From positions 47,684,177-47,748,176 of the forward strand of contig NC_079147.1 of assembly GCF_945859685.1 (NCBI RefSeq): a stretch of 64,000 bases of DNA. Reading direction: 5' to 3'. The notes below the pieces were generated by a model, which was given only the letters and a program-made list of their open reading frames with translations, had not been told where the DNA came from and did no database searches. This DNA comes from Eupeodes corollae. Lineage: Eukaryota > Arthropoda > Insecta > Diptera > Syrphidae. A program made the position numbers and the translations under genes. Below, one piece after another: positions 43,055-55,309 of the stretch (positions within the stretch are counted from its first letter, which is position 1; the number at the start of each line of letters is the position of its first letter).

Positions 43055-43981
43055 CTAACAAGACAGGTCCATTCCACTAGAGTTGACTTGATTGTAATTC
43101 TCCTGGTTAAACGCCACGGGTAGCCAGATCGGCTGGATTTTCAGGGAAGAAACATGATTCCACTTCATATTAGAAACGTTAGATAGAATTTCTGAGGTTC
43201 GGTTGGCTATGTAAGTTTTGCAAGTACCGGGTGACTTACGGAGCCAAGATAAAACAATCGTTGAATCTGTGCACAATCTTATAGTGATACCGTTAAGTAC
43301 ATCAAACTCATTAAGAATCTGTTTGATCATTCGGGACAAAAGGACTGCACCTAGGAGCTCTAGACGCGGAAGTGAAATTGTGTTAACAGGTGCAACTTTG
43401 GAATTCACCCATAACAGGTGCGAAGAAGGTTGATGAACTCGGTCATAAATTGTGGCAGCATAAGCCTTTTCCGAAGCATCGGAAAATTCATGCAATTGTT
43501 AAGATTTCCAAGGGGAGAAATCAATCCACCGAGGAATAGATATTTTTTGGATGTCAGCAAACTCACCCAAAAACGATTTCCAGCATTGCTCTGATAGATA
43601 CTACAAATATTCATCCCACCCGGTTTGGTCCTTCCATATTTGCTGCATCAAAATTGTTGCTGTTATAATAATAGGGGCAAGCCAACCCGCAGGATCATAC
43701 AACTTAGCAATAGTTGATAAAACCGAGCGTTTTGTAACAGATGACTTTCCTTGATATCTAATCTTAACCAAAGCAACGGTCGGAGATGATAAAGTTGTTT
43801 GATTTAGCGAAGAATTGGGTTTAGACACATTTCGTTCAAAGTTTAGCAAAGTATGATGTTTGCCCTTGCAACAAAGGCAAGTACTTGGGCTTTGACATTG
43901 GTGTGCATTGTGCGTTAAGGCAAGGCAGTTGAAACAAAATTTGTGTTTGCGAACTGTGTTTTGTCTGTCATCAACAGACAT
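43055..43981 (-). pseudogene. BEL/Pao Gag knuckles fused to RT end, and RNase H
   Basis: Frame 43981-43601: CFNCLALTHNAHQC and CLCCKGKHHTLLNFE are zinc knuckles. After SSPTVALVKIRYQGKSSVTK the sequence jumps to RSVLSTIAKLYDPAGWLAP, the conserved end of BEL RT. Protease and the RT palm are therefore deleted with the frame intact. Frame 43495-43055 has HEFSDASEKAYAATIY, KVAPVNTISLPRLELLGAVL and LCTDSTIVLSWL of RNase H, with a frameshift between the two. Confidence 0.8.
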
Positions 43982-44197
43982 TTTTAAAAATATGGGACAA
44001 AGCCGTAGTGGATGTTGTTCACTACATACTTAGCAAGCGGGAATTATTTTCGTATGAAAATTAAAACTGGTTTGGATTAAGAATTTTGGCTTGTGAAGGA
44101 CTTAATAACTTGTGATTTGTTTATTGTGTTTTGTTTCATTTCAGCTTCACTTTTGAGAATTCGATATCGATATCGGTGGGTTTTTTTTCAATTAACT

Positions 44198-44654
44198 TTA
44201 ACAAAGAGTCAGAGTAGTGTCTGGAAGCCGAGAAGCACAAAGATAAATGATAATAGCATTCCAGGAATTGGTATCTATATCGTATAATTTGAGTGCAATT
44301 AATGCATCATTAATGTTGCTTTGCAAAGATTTAGTTTCTTTTCCTGACTCGATGACAATAATTTGTTGATTCAATAGAATTTGGATTTGGTTGTTGACCA
44401 AAATCCGTTTATTTTCGTACTGATCTTTAAGAGGTTTCCACGCAAGTTTGAAATTATTATCAGTTAAGCAAAATTTGTTCACTATATTATCCTTTGAAAG
44501 GATGGCCATTGTTAATAATTACCATGAAACTCTTGAGTATCGCAAGCGGGAACTTTAATTTTATGCAAATTTTGTTCAGTTTCTGATACGTTTAAGGATT
44601 TTTCCTTTGAATCTTTTATCGAATCTGGATGATTTGGTTTTAACGTAATTAAAA
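44198..44654 (-). pseudogene. BEL/Pao Gag remnant
   Basis: Frame 44509-44198 contains CLTDNNFKLAWKPLKDQYEN and KRILVNNQIQILL, then DTNSWNAIIIYLCASRLPD. All are counterparts of residues 185-270 of the intact element's Gag (AWELLNSRYDFKRILVNNEL). Just before it, PACDTQEFHGNY matches the LP-F-GEYQNW start. Frame broken at 44511. Confidence 0.75.
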
Positions 44655-44880
44655 ATTCAGAAATTAAGCTCAATAAGAATAGAATTGGTGACAGTATACA
44701 ACCCTGATGCGTATTTGCCAATTTGTTACACGGGAAAGCTCATAAGATATCAGTTGCACGTTGGTGTCCAATACAAGGTTGAAAACCAAAGCACAATGTT
44801 TATTTAATCTTTTACGCTGGTCTTCATTGAAGATTGGCAGTTACCCATCTATATCTTTTAACGGGGTTCTGTTTGAGATC
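44655..44880 (-). pseudogene. LINE-U fragment, RT before the BEL insertion
   Basis: Minus strand: DQRKRLNKHCALVFNLVLD, then NTHQGCILSPILFLLSLIS (44712-44656), the QGxxLSPxLF box of a LINE RT. The continuation lies at 41642-41270. Hence the BEL element sits within a LINE. Confidence 0.6.
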
Positions 44881-44884
44881 TGAA

Positions 44885-45535
44885 CACTAGTGAGGTTTTT
44901 TATTTTTTGTAAAAAAAATGTCAATTCCATTTTCTAAAAATTGTACCGAATGTTTAAAACAATACTCCTAAGAATATAAAATAAGTTGGAAGCCTTAATC
45001 TCACATTTTTGAAGAGATATTTGAGAGAGAAATTCAATTATTACCAACTTTGAGCAATGTTTTTTAAGGTTTTTATTTTTTATAAAAAAAAAAACAGATT
45101 ATTCGCTTTTTCTTAAAATTCTAACAAATGTTAAAAACGTTATTCTTCGTTGCACAAAATTGTTTTGGAGAAATGACAAGTATTTTTTCAGTTTTTTTTT
45201 TGACTCATTATAAACGCCGTTTATTATATATTTGTTAAGTATCACGTTACAAATCATAACATAAAATTTAATTCAAGTCTCTAGCGTCATTGGTTCATAA
45301 GAGCCCTTTCTGCATTATTATCTGTATAACAACATTTTTTTAAGTCGCTATATCTTCTGGTTCTTGATCTATGGACGTCGGAAAAAAACGTAGCGAACGT
45401 ACGTACAAACGCACGCACAGACGTCTTTCTAAAAATCTTATATTTCGACTCTAGAGACTTTGAAACGTCGAGAAATATCAACATTTTCAATTCGACAAAT
45501 CGGACCGATTGCAATAACTTTCTATGGGAAGTTAA
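44885..45535 (-). repeat. S element, reverse copy
   Basis: Core units at 44885-45130 (AAATGTCAATTCCATTTTCT, AATATAAAATAAGTTGGAAG), spacer at 45130-45300 (CAAAATTGTTTTGGAGAAAT, TATCACGTTACAAATCATAA), arm at 45355-45535 with GTACGTACAAACGCACGC, CTTATATTTCGACTCTAGAG and AATCGGACCGATTGCAATAA. This is the mirror image of 25240-26410. The far arm is absent. Confidence 0.75.
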
Positions 45536-46604
45536 TAACAGTTTTTCAAAATGCACAATATTATATTTTAACATTCTAACACTTTTTATGAGTAATAACT
45601 TTAAAACTTTAGAGACCAATGCATTACTTAATTTATAGCTTCAAAAAATTCGTAATTTATTTGTTAATTAACTTTTTATATTACAATAATGCTGAAAAGT
45701 TATTAGGTGTATGACGTTTCTCACAGTTCTATGGTTATTGTGCTTTAAATTAATTTTTGTTGTTGTTTAAAATTTGATAGTCCTAAAAAATTTGCATAAA
45801 GAATTTTTTGCGGAAATATTTAGATAATATGCCTACACTTTTATGTTTTTTGTTTATAATATTTTATTTAATTAATTAGTTTCTGTATGCGAAATTCAAT
45901 AAAGTTTTTGTATGGGAATAAAAGGATTTTTCATTATTTATTTAGTCCCCCGTATATAAGCACTTAACTGCCATCAACAAAACTGAAAGCATATTTTCCG
46001 GACAGACAAAACTTAAATCACGTTTTCGTATGTGTGTCCTTTTTGAATAGGTTGGAAATGGGTATAGTACCTGTGTATGTTGCGATATGAGTGTTTTTCT
46101 TTTTTGTTATTATTTATCTTTATTTTTTTTAATATTTTATTTTTTAATAGCTTAATATTTTCAAAAGAGGTTGCAGCAATTATTATCATCGTCACCATCA
46201 ACATCGTGGAAGTGTCATATAGTCGACTTGGTTAGGGCTGTTATCTTTGTCATTTACAGAACGGAATTGCCAGATAGTTAAATGAAAATGTTTTATTTAT
46301 GAAACGTTCAGGAGTTTTTATAATCCCGCTTCTGATGGTTGTTAAAATGATTCAGTTGTTACTTCTTTATGGTTTTTGTTTGTATCATACGAGTATTTTG
46401 TATTGCTGAAGTCTTTTGAGACTGAAACTAAAGGTTTAGAACAACAACAGTGAATCTTTTTGGAGACATAATTCCAAATTTTTAAAAACAACTTTTAAAA
46501 ATCCTGAATTTATTTTTTAAAAGAAGTAATCAATACCATGAGGTTTCTCGCAAAGGGTTGAGTAACAAAAAACTAGTTCAGCATTTCATTTGAAAATTTT
46601 GCGA
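45536..46604. other. Unassigned AT-rich DNA
   Basis: No gene, RNA or element recognised. Only short AT-rich open frames. Confidence 0.5.
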
Positions 46605-47437
46605 ATCGGTTGACAATTTGTGTTAACTTTAAATACCTCACGAACAAACAACGGTAGAGACTTGAATTAAATTATATATTACGTATTGTAACGTGATGCT
46701 TAGCAAATATATTTTTGGACAATAATCCAATTTTTGTTTTTTTTATGAATCAAAAAAACTGAAAACACATATTTGTAACCACGAAAATTTTAAAATAAAA
46801 AAGAATTTTATCTCCAAAACAATTTTGTGCAATGAAAAATAACGTTTTTAATATCTGGTAAAATTAAAAAAAAATCTAAACGACAATTTTTTGCTTATAA
46901 AAAATAAAAACCTTAACAAAACATTACTTAAAGTGATTAAAAATTGATTTTCGACTCAAATATCTTTTCAAAAATATGAGATTATGGCTTCCATATAATT
47001 TAATCTCATAAGAAATATTTGTTTTAACATTCGGCAAAATTTTGAGGAAAACGAAAACCTACAAAAAATTGTTAATAGAAGTTGTTAAAAATTAAATTTC
47101 GATAAACTAGTTTTGTAAAACTTTGAAATGTTGGCTTTAAATTAATTTAATCTTTCAAAGAATAATGTTGTCAATATTCAGTAACGTTTTGAGAAAAATC
47201 GAATTGACTGTTTTTCTTACCGAAAACAAAAACCTTAATAAAAATCAATAAAAGGCGACAAAATTTTCGAAAATATTGTTTTGGACATTCAGTTAATTTT
47301 GTATAAAAATCCAACTCTCAGTTTTTTTTATAAAACAAACTAAAATCTAAAAAAGTATAATACAAGACTTTGAAACCAAACTATTTCAAAATATGCAAAA
47401 TGTTGTTGGTAATTTTTAATTTTTTAAAAATAATTCA
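46605..47437 (+). repeat. S element, forward copy lacking both arms
   Basis: Begins in the spacer (TAGAGACTTGAATTAAATTA, TATTGTAACGTGATGC), then TTTATCTCCAAAACAATTTT and core units with AAAAATTGATTTTCGACTCA and AGAAAAATCGAATTGAC. Ends against the (TTAC)n tail of LINE-Y copy C. Confidence 0.72.
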
Positions 47438-50288
47438 ACTTACTTACTTACTTAGGTGGCGCTACAGTCCTGTGTGAACTAGGACCTCACCCAACAAACT
47501 TCTCCATCTAACTCGGTCCCAAGCCAGATGTCTCCAGTTTCGCGCTCCAAGTTGGGTGAGATCACTTCCCACCTGATCCGCGGTCGTCCTCTACTGCGCT
47601 GTCCTGTGGGTATGGATTCGAAGACTTTCCGAGACGGAGCATTGGTTTCCATGCGCTTTTCGTGACCCAGCCACCTTAGTCGTTGGACTTTTACCCTTCT
47701 GGCTAAGTCTACGTCACTGTACAGCCCGTAAAGCTCATCGTTCCATCTTCTCCTTCACTCCAATTCAATGCATACGGGACCATAGATCACATGAAGAAGT
47801 TTTCTCTCGAACCGACCCAAGGTGCTCTCATCCGCTTTTGTAATAGTCCATGCTTCTGTAACCGTATAGCAGGACGGAGATGATAAGGGTCTTATATAGC
47901 AACACTTTGGTCCCTCGAGAGAGGACTTTACCACTCAATTGCTTTCTTAGTCCAAATGAAAAGTGGTTAGCAAGAATTATTCTGCGTTTAAACTCAGCGT
48001 TGGTGTTGTTTTTTGCGTTTACAGTCTAGCCTAGGTAGACGAAATCCTTGACTACCTCAAAGTTACGTCTGTCGATGGTGACGTTTTGACCAAGACGTCG
48101 GTGTTGTTTGTCCTCTCTTGCCGACAGCATGTACTTTGCTTTGCCCTCATTAACCGTTTAACTGATATTTACCGCCTCTGCCCCATTACTCACAAAAAGC
48201 CCCATTGACATCACGCTGAATTTTTCCGATTATGTCAATGTCATTAGCATATGCTAGTAATTGGGCAGACTTTTCAAAGATAGCACCTCTAGTGTTGAGC
48301 TCTGCACTATACTTTCTAGCACGATGTTAATAAAATCACATGACAGCGCATCACCTTGTTTTAAACTTTTTCTGACATCGAAATTCTCCATGGTCATCCT
48401 GCACAAAAGGACGTGTTTGGCAGGGATGTCAAAACTAGACATGGCTCTATGCAACTCGTCCCTGTATATGCTGTCATATATGTGGCCTTGAAATCGATGA
48501 AAAGATGGTGGGTGTCGATTTAGTGTTCTTGGTTTTTTTTCCAGGATCTGCCATAATGTGAGTATTTGATCAACTGTGGACTTTCCAGGTCTAAAACCTC
48601 ACTGATAAGGAGCTATCAGGTTGTTGACGATATGGGCTTTAGACGTTCGCATATTACGGCAGAAAACATTTTATAGGTGATGTTAAGTAGACTGTTTTCT
48701 CTATAGTTGGTGCAGTTTAGAGGGTTTCCTTTTTTCAGGATCGGGCAAACAATACTGAGTTTTCATTAATCAGGCATGCTTTCTTCCGACCATATCTTAC
48801 AGATAAGTTGGTGCATGCTCCTAACCAACTTATCTCCTGCTGCTCTAAAGAGCTCGGCATTGAAGCCAACCGATGACAGCGGAATTCAGTTAGTCGTCAC
48901 CGTTACACAGTCTGTAGAAGTGGTCCTTAAATATCCTCAGCATTAACTGCGGTTCCACTATGATGTTTAAACTTTCGTCTTTGCAGCCTTTGGTTCTAGG
49001 TTTATGTACCTGTGAATTTCGTTTCACCTGTTCATAAAACTTTCAAACTTCATTTCTGCTTTTAAACCTCTCAACGTCTTTGACCGCACGCTTCTTATGA
49101 CCTCCGTTTTTTGTTCTGAGAAATCGGGGTTCTTCTGCTCATAGAGCAGCTCATGACCAGCTCTAATCCTTTTATGCAGCGCCGCTTTGCGAGCCTGTTA
49201 TTTGGCTGCATTTGTCTGTCAACATTCCTTATCAAACCAGGGGTTCCTTGTTGGGGGCTGCTTGAAACCCAGGATATCAGAGGCGGCTTTTCTGATTGCA
49301 TCTTGGCAATTTTGCCACTGGTCTTCGATACACTGTGTTAGCGGTAGAGAACTCCGAGAGAAGTTACTTGTAACTCGGTCGGAAAAATGTTTGGTGATCT
49401 CTAGCGATTGTAGCCGTTCGACGTTGTACCTTCTCCCAGCACCTCCCAGTTTTGTCTTCGGTCTGGAGACCCAAAAATGTTACCGTGGCTATAGAACGAG
49501 GTAGTGGTCCGAGTCGATGTTAACTCCTCGGAAAGTTCGTACATCCATAATGCTGGAAGCGTGTCTGGCGTCGATCGCAATATGGTCAATCTGGTTGACA
49601 GTAGATAGATCTGGAGAACTCCAAGTTCCTTTGTATATCGCCCAGGACTATTTTAATATCGTAGCTAGGACACCATATGTTTTCTCTAAGAACTCGAAGA
49701 ACATATCTTTGGTAATTTTATCTTTCTCTTCTTTGGGGGCGTGAGCGCATATTAGGCTAATGTTTCCGTATTTAGCCTTGATGCGTATGGTCATGAGGCG
49801 CTCATTGATGCACCTATAGCTCAAGACTTCTTGCCTTAGTGTGGCTCCAATGACAAAGCCGCATCCAAATAAGCGCTGTTGGTTTTGGTGGTAGCAGTCA
49901 CCATCGTATTTCCTAGATGGCAGTGATGTCTACTTTATAGAAGTCTAGGGCCTCCGCACGTGGTCTGTTAAGAGACCTAACATTCCACGTGCATATCCGA
50001 AGTTCGTCGAAATCCGTCCGTATCCGAGGCTTGTTGGTGCTTTGCAACTATGAAGTTTTTACGTGGCAAGAAGTCACCCCGAAGGCCCACCCCCAACTTG
50101 GAGAGCCAGATCCTAAGTACAACTCCAGGGATGGGAAGCCGTATAAAACCGCTCCCAGAATAAGCCGAAGAAACCCTATAAGGTGTTCACTAAGTAGTTC
50201 AACCTTACTGGAACTGTAGACGCCACCGTTGATTCCATCTCGGGAATTCCTCTGCTGCCGTCTGGATAAGGATAGGTGCCATAGTGAA
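47438..50288 (-). mobile_element. LINE-Y copy C, full length but inactivated
   Basis: Minus strand, from about 50288 (GGCACCTATCCTTATCCAGA on the element strand) to a (TAAG)n end at 47438. About 2.85 kb. Endonuclease pieces: CTWNVRSLNRP-type sequence near 49990-49965, and NQIDHIAIDARH near 49600-49560. Linker pieces: KPPLISWVSSSPQQGTPGL-frame sequence near 49300-49100. RT: an RQGDALSCDF-type motif as KQGDALSCDFINIVLE (frame 48454-48254) and a decayed YADD near 48250. Many frame breaks and an internal deletion near 48870. It abuts LINE-X copy C at 50288. Confidence 0.87.
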
Positions 50289-52735
50289 ACATACAATTTA
50301 GTTTACGTTTTTATAAATTCGTTTTATAAATTGTTTTAGAAATTTGTAAATTCCTATTTTTAGGAAAACAGAATTAAAACAAAACTTAAAAGGTTGAAAA
50401 GTATCTTCGATAATTTAAAGCATGGTCACAGAACATGAAGAGATTTGTTTCCCTAACTGATCCGATCATTACACTAAACATTTGTTTTCTAGAGGGGATA
50501 CTATGTTGAAAATAGAAATTTTGAATTTCTTGTAGTATCGGAAAAATGGCTACGAAGTGGTGAATATCGTCACGCTTATTTCTGTTGTAATGATTGCAAA
50601 GGAGAGGTCAATCTGACCGATGCGGATTATAGTTCAAGTTCAATATTTCAACCCTTGCTCTGAAAATTGTACCTATATCTTTCTCAGAAAGTCTATTATT
50701 GAAATAATTTGTCACATTAATATTCAAGGAGTGGCTTGGATTTCTATAAATTTCTCTTGTTGACGATGATGATGCTCTATTTAGATGTTGAAGATGTATA
50801 TTTTCATCGACTTTTGCGATAACATTCGAAAATATATCTTGCCAGTTATCTAAGTTAAACTCCGTCAGTTCAAGGGAAACATTATGCACCCGGGCAAGTG
50901 GAGTCAATTCGTTAAATGGCACTGCTTCTTTTCTCAGAAGAACCTTCATGTGTGAAGAAAATTTGTTAGAAAATCTGCATGCAGTTACAAATTTTTAACA
51001 TAAATAGGTGCAATTCTAGATTCAACATGTATTGTTTAGGTTGTAGTCGAACGCGCTTTCCGAAATATTTTTTTCAAAAAGAGGAGTGGTATCAACTAAA
51101 CTTCTTCAAAATAGGTGTGACCAAAAACTTGAATTTCGTAAGACAATCAAGTGTTAATAGTGGCTTTGAAAACTCGGTATTTAGATCCTTAGTCTTTGTT
51201 TTTGTGTGAGAAGAAAGTTGGCCACAGTATGTTGATAGTCACTTTAACTTCTTTATTCTTACGCTGAACATGTTTATTGAAGTTATCGTTAGCAGACACC
51301 AATACTCCCAGATATTTGAATTCCTGCCTCAAATACCATTGTCTTTGTTTTCTCAGAGTTTATTTCATGGTCCCGATATAGCAGTTCGTCAGAATCATAT
51401 TGATTTGTAGCTAGAGATAAGATGGGTTATCCGCTAGCATAACCAAGTCATCCGCGTAAAGAAGTAATTTTATACTAATATCAGAAAAACAAACTCCACC
51501 GGGTAAATTATATCAAATATCATCAATGTTAAGGGCAAACAAGATTGGGCTGAGGATACAGCTTTGGAGAACACCTGCAGCCATTTAAAATCAATTTGAA
51601 ATCTCATCCCTAACCCAAACTGTAACATACACATTTTTCGTAGATATAAACAAAACTTTCTAGGTATACCAAGTGAGGCCATTTTGTAAATGAGAGCTTG
51701 TCCATTGACGGTATCAAATGCAGCTTTTAAGTCGATAAAGCAAGCATACATCTTCTTTATCTTAAATTTGTACGTAATATTTGATAAAGCAAAAATATTG
51801 AAAAGCCCTCACGAAAACCTTCAGCTTGAAACATATACTTAATTGATTGTTTGACTAAACATCTTTTTAAGTCTTTTGTATAGAATTCTAACAAATACTT
51901 TTCTAATATAATTTAATATTGTAATACCTCTGTAATTCTCAGGTTAGCTAGCATCACCTTTCTTAAATATTAAAAAAATAAAACGGCTTCATTAAAACTC
52001 GAGGGAACGCAAGCGGATTCGTTCAAGTTGTTATAAAAAGAAAAAAGATATTGCTTGTATTCTAAAGATGAGTTTTTAAGAAATTCAACGGGAATGCCAT
52101 CAATTACTGGGACTTATTGTTTTTCATGTTAAAAAGAGCAAGTCCCAGTTCATCAAGGACTATTACAGAATTAAGCAAATTATCGACTGTGTCTGGGCGA
52201 GCATAATGAAACGAATGCAAGTCATTTTGACTTATCATCAACGATCTCGGAAAAGGGATGCCAGAACTTTAGCTTGTAATACACTTGAAGACATACGATT
52301 GTCTCCATCTAACTCTCGTACATTATACCAACAATTTTTGGAATCCTTACAATTTTCTAAGCTGGTCGTTAAATTTAGTGTGTCATTTAACTTTTTAGCC
52401 TCGCAGACCTGTTTGCATATTTTGTTAGCTTCCAGATATGCAAAATTAAAGCGGTTTAGATTAAATCTTCTAAATAACTCAAGGAAAGCGAAGAATTCGG
52501 AATCAAACCATTTATTTCTGGGTTCCAGCTGCTTGTGACTACTTATACGGGAATCAGATGATTCTGTAGCTTAACCCTAGAAAGATAACCTACGTCTATT
52601 GGACGTACAAATCATGTGTATCTCTTATGGCCTATGAAATATGGTTATCTTTCTAGGGTTAACATAACAAGACAGGTCTGTATTCGAAATACTAACTATT
52701 ATCGGGTATTCTTCACTTAAGTATGCCCAAGATTG
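50289..52735 (-). pseudogene. LINE-X copy C
   Basis: Minus strand. From high to low: YPIIVSISNTDLSCY near 52720-52665 (end of endonuclease, interrupted by the MITE); WFDSEFFAFLELFRRFNLNR and AYLEANKICKQVCEAKKLND (52500-52380); a decayed IFKKGD and NYRGI region near 51970-51900; frame 51751-51470 with MYACFIDLKAAFDTVNGQAL and a broken QG-SP box; then YADD as YADDLVMLADN (51460-51430), and frame 50949-50608 with KVLLRKEAVPFNELTPLARV and ARVEILNLNYNPHRSD. The 3' UTR runs to 50289. Same subfamily as copy B. Confidence 0.83.
52575..52658. mobile_element. piggyBac-type MITE, 84 bp, with TTAA target duplication
   Basis: TTAA (52571-52574) then CCCTAGAAAGATAACC, and at the other end GGTTATCTTTCTAGGG then TTAA (52659-52662). 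The 16-bp inverted ends are perfect. The first 13 bases CCCTAGAAAGATA equal the terminal repeat of the piggyBac transposon as I remember it. Just inside is an imperfect palindrome TACGTCTATTGGACGTA, in the place of the subterminal repeat of piggyBac. No coding capacity; mobilised in trans if at all. It lies within LINE-X copy C. Confidence 0.93.
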
Positions 52736-54896
52736 GTATCGAAAACTATGTAAAGTTTGAAGCCGAATTTTTGTTGAAATTTTACCTGATTATGGGGTCA
52801 ATTATAGATATCATTGGTTGTCATCATTGAAACCAATCAATAACATTTTTTGGCAGGTCGTTTATAATTATCATTTCTGTTATTGAACAAGAAATAATTA
52901 TTGAAATCCACTGAATCAAAAATCAGTTGAACGATTTGTTTCACTTCTGAACAAAAAAAAGGAACAGTTGTTTAGGAAAATGATTTTCCGTTCGGAAAAT
53001 GGATGAACGCTTTTCTAGCGAAAAGTAACTACTGTGTGTGATTTCTGATCGATCAGCATTCAATTTTCATTTCATATCAAAGGACAAAACAATCAAATAT
53101 CCATTAAAAACATTTTACGGATTGATTTCAATAATAGCTAGATTTCAGGTATCTATATACATTAAATACATACCCTGGCAACACTGATCAGAAATATATC
53201 ACGAAATAAGTTTTTATTGGGAAAATCTGTTATATTACCTTTAAACAAATGGGAAAATCAATTAGTGCATCATTTTATCAGCCTATTTTTATTTACTTTT
53301 TATTGGTGTGTGTATTGATACATTTTTCTTTTGTTTCTGCAACACAATACCTGCTATTTGATGGATATTATTAATTTTGTTTTCAATTGTTCATATTTTA
53401 TACCAAAAAACAAAATGATTCCATTGCAAGTTTGTAAGCCACACAAAAAATGATTTTTAATTGAAATGTCTGGTCGATCAAGATTTATTTATAAAAAATG
53501 TGTTTCTATTTTATGTTTTATAAAAACCCACGTGAAAGTGAAAAATTAATTCAACATTTTTGACCACCGAAGTTACAAAATACATATTTTAATTTTTTTG
53601 GTAATAAGGATTTTCCCCAAAATTTCTTAAGATCTCGAATTCATTTAAGTGGGAAAATTTAAAAAAAATAATAGGAAACATTTCCCACATCGAATAATGG
53701 AGTTATTTTATAACTAAGAACTTGTCCACATGTTGCTAAATTCATTAGAAGGTGTTTGACTCGATTAAACATATTTTTAAAACATCCCCTAAGCCTTATG
53801 TTTACGCAATCTCAAGGGAACCACTTTGTTTCCCTCATCATCATCATTCATTTAAAATGTTAGAAAAAAAAAACGAAAAATCTTTTAATTGAAAGCTTCA
53901 AAGGTTTTGAACAAACTAAAAAACCACTAAGAAAAAAAAACCTATTCTAAAAAACTTCGTAGAATTATGAATTTTCATTTAGAAAAAAAAGTCCTTATTA
54001 AATGCTGTGTTAGCAAAAAGAAAAACTCTCTGATGGCCCTGTTGGTTATATGCAAGGTTTTGCCTGTCCTTGTACTCCATTAAAAATGTCTTGTTATAGT
54101 GATGATGAGGACAATTTTTTTTTGTATAAAGGTTCTCATGATGTGAACTGCCTGTGTCGGTGTCGGTGTCGGTATCGTCCTTTCGAGGACTTGGGAAAAT
54201 GGACGAAATGAAAAAAGAAAAGTAAACCAAGCCAAAACAAAAAAATATATACAAAGAAAAGATGAAACGATATCACAACACAATTGGTTTTATCGTTTTC
54301 ATTGTTGGCTTTTGACCAAAGCTATTAGATTCCTTTTGTTGTTTTTGTTATACGTTTTTATAGAGATGCATTTGGACCAATTTAAGTCGGTTTTGTTTTT
54401 GTTGTTGTTGTTTTTGTGCCAATGATGGTTATCGTTACCTTGAAATTACCCAAAAACAACAACAACAAGAAGAAAAAAGTAATCTTTTTGGACTATTTTG
54501 AGTTTAGGTCATTATATTGTCGGCAATCTATATTACCTATCGAATTGGCAATTTAAAACAATTAAAAAGAAGCTTTGACCTCCATTAAGTACATATCCAT
54601 TAAAAATAATAAGTATAGCCCAGTATCTTTTATGGGAGAAGGGCCAAGAACTGTTTACATTTTAAATTGGCTTATTTACATATATATAATGGAAGCAAGA
54701 CCACAAAGTGTATCTTTTTTTGACACACTTTTGAACTTGTTCGAAGTAGAATTGTACTGATTTTCCGTACATTTTGATGTAGGTGACAAAGAATTTATGA
54801 ATGTGAATCCCAGATTCGTAGCTAATTAAATTCAAGCTTTCTCCCCTGGCCAAAAATTGAAAAAAAAATAAAAATCAAAATTATTATCATTTTGAG
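52736..54896. other. Unassigned DNA with simple repeats
   Basis: No gene recognised. There are TTG/AAC-type runs near 54335-54470, a TGTCGG triplet-pair repeat near 54153-54175, and A-runs near 53860-53995. Probably host sequence. Confidence 0.5.
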
Positions 54897-55172
54897 AAAT
54901 AAATAAAAATAAATTAGGTGGCGCAACAGTTCTTTAAGAACTTGGTCCTATTTACTTACAACTCTCTAACATTCTTGTATGCTGAATGATTTAAGCCGAA
55001 TCCGAATGGCTAAATTAGAAAAGCACTAAAATGGCCAGAATTACTCTTGGAGAATTTGTCAAATCCTCTGAAGAGTCAGAGCCGGTGAAAAAAGCGATAT
55101 AAAGGTTAGGTGGTTCAGGCAGAGAGACTCTGGAATGCGACAGTGCTACGCACTAACTATTTTAGCATTGTG
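54897..55172 (-). mobile_element. tRNA-derived SINE, copy 2, older
   Basis: Same family as 38334-38642. It shares GGTGGCGCAACAG (plus strand, 54918-54930), the body AAGCACT and ATTACTCTTGGAGAATTTGT, and a tRNA-like head whose A box region reads TAGTTAGTGCGTAGCAC on the minus strand. The B box is mutated (GGTTCGATCCC no longer present). The A/T-rich tail at 54897-54915 is of the same kind. No clear flanking duplication, so it is an older insertion. Confidence 0.78.
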
Positions 55173-55309
55173 AATAGAAAATTTTGGAAAAAGGGTTTTC
55201 CAGTAGGGAGGGGTTGATTTTGACATCTCATGGAGGCCATATAGTTTTTTTTACTTTCTGTCAAAATGTTTTGAAGCAACGCATGCAAATGGAAAAAATT
55301 AAGGGGAAC

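Larger units (their letters stand above)
41643..44654 (-). mobile_element. Degraded BEL/Pao element, 5' truncated and internally deleted
   Basis: Minus strand. Probable 3' LTR about 41643-41974, preceded on the element strand by a purine-rich GGCGGCCGGAA (41975-41987) next to TGTTCAGACAAG. Remaining pieces: Gag (44654-44198), zinc knuckles fused to the end of RT (43981-43601), RNase H (43495-43055) and integrase (42791-42132). No 5' LTR is seen; Gag sequence abuts LINE-U at about 44655. It differs from the intact element at 0.9-8.8 kb, so it belongs to another BEL lineage. Confidence 0.78.
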
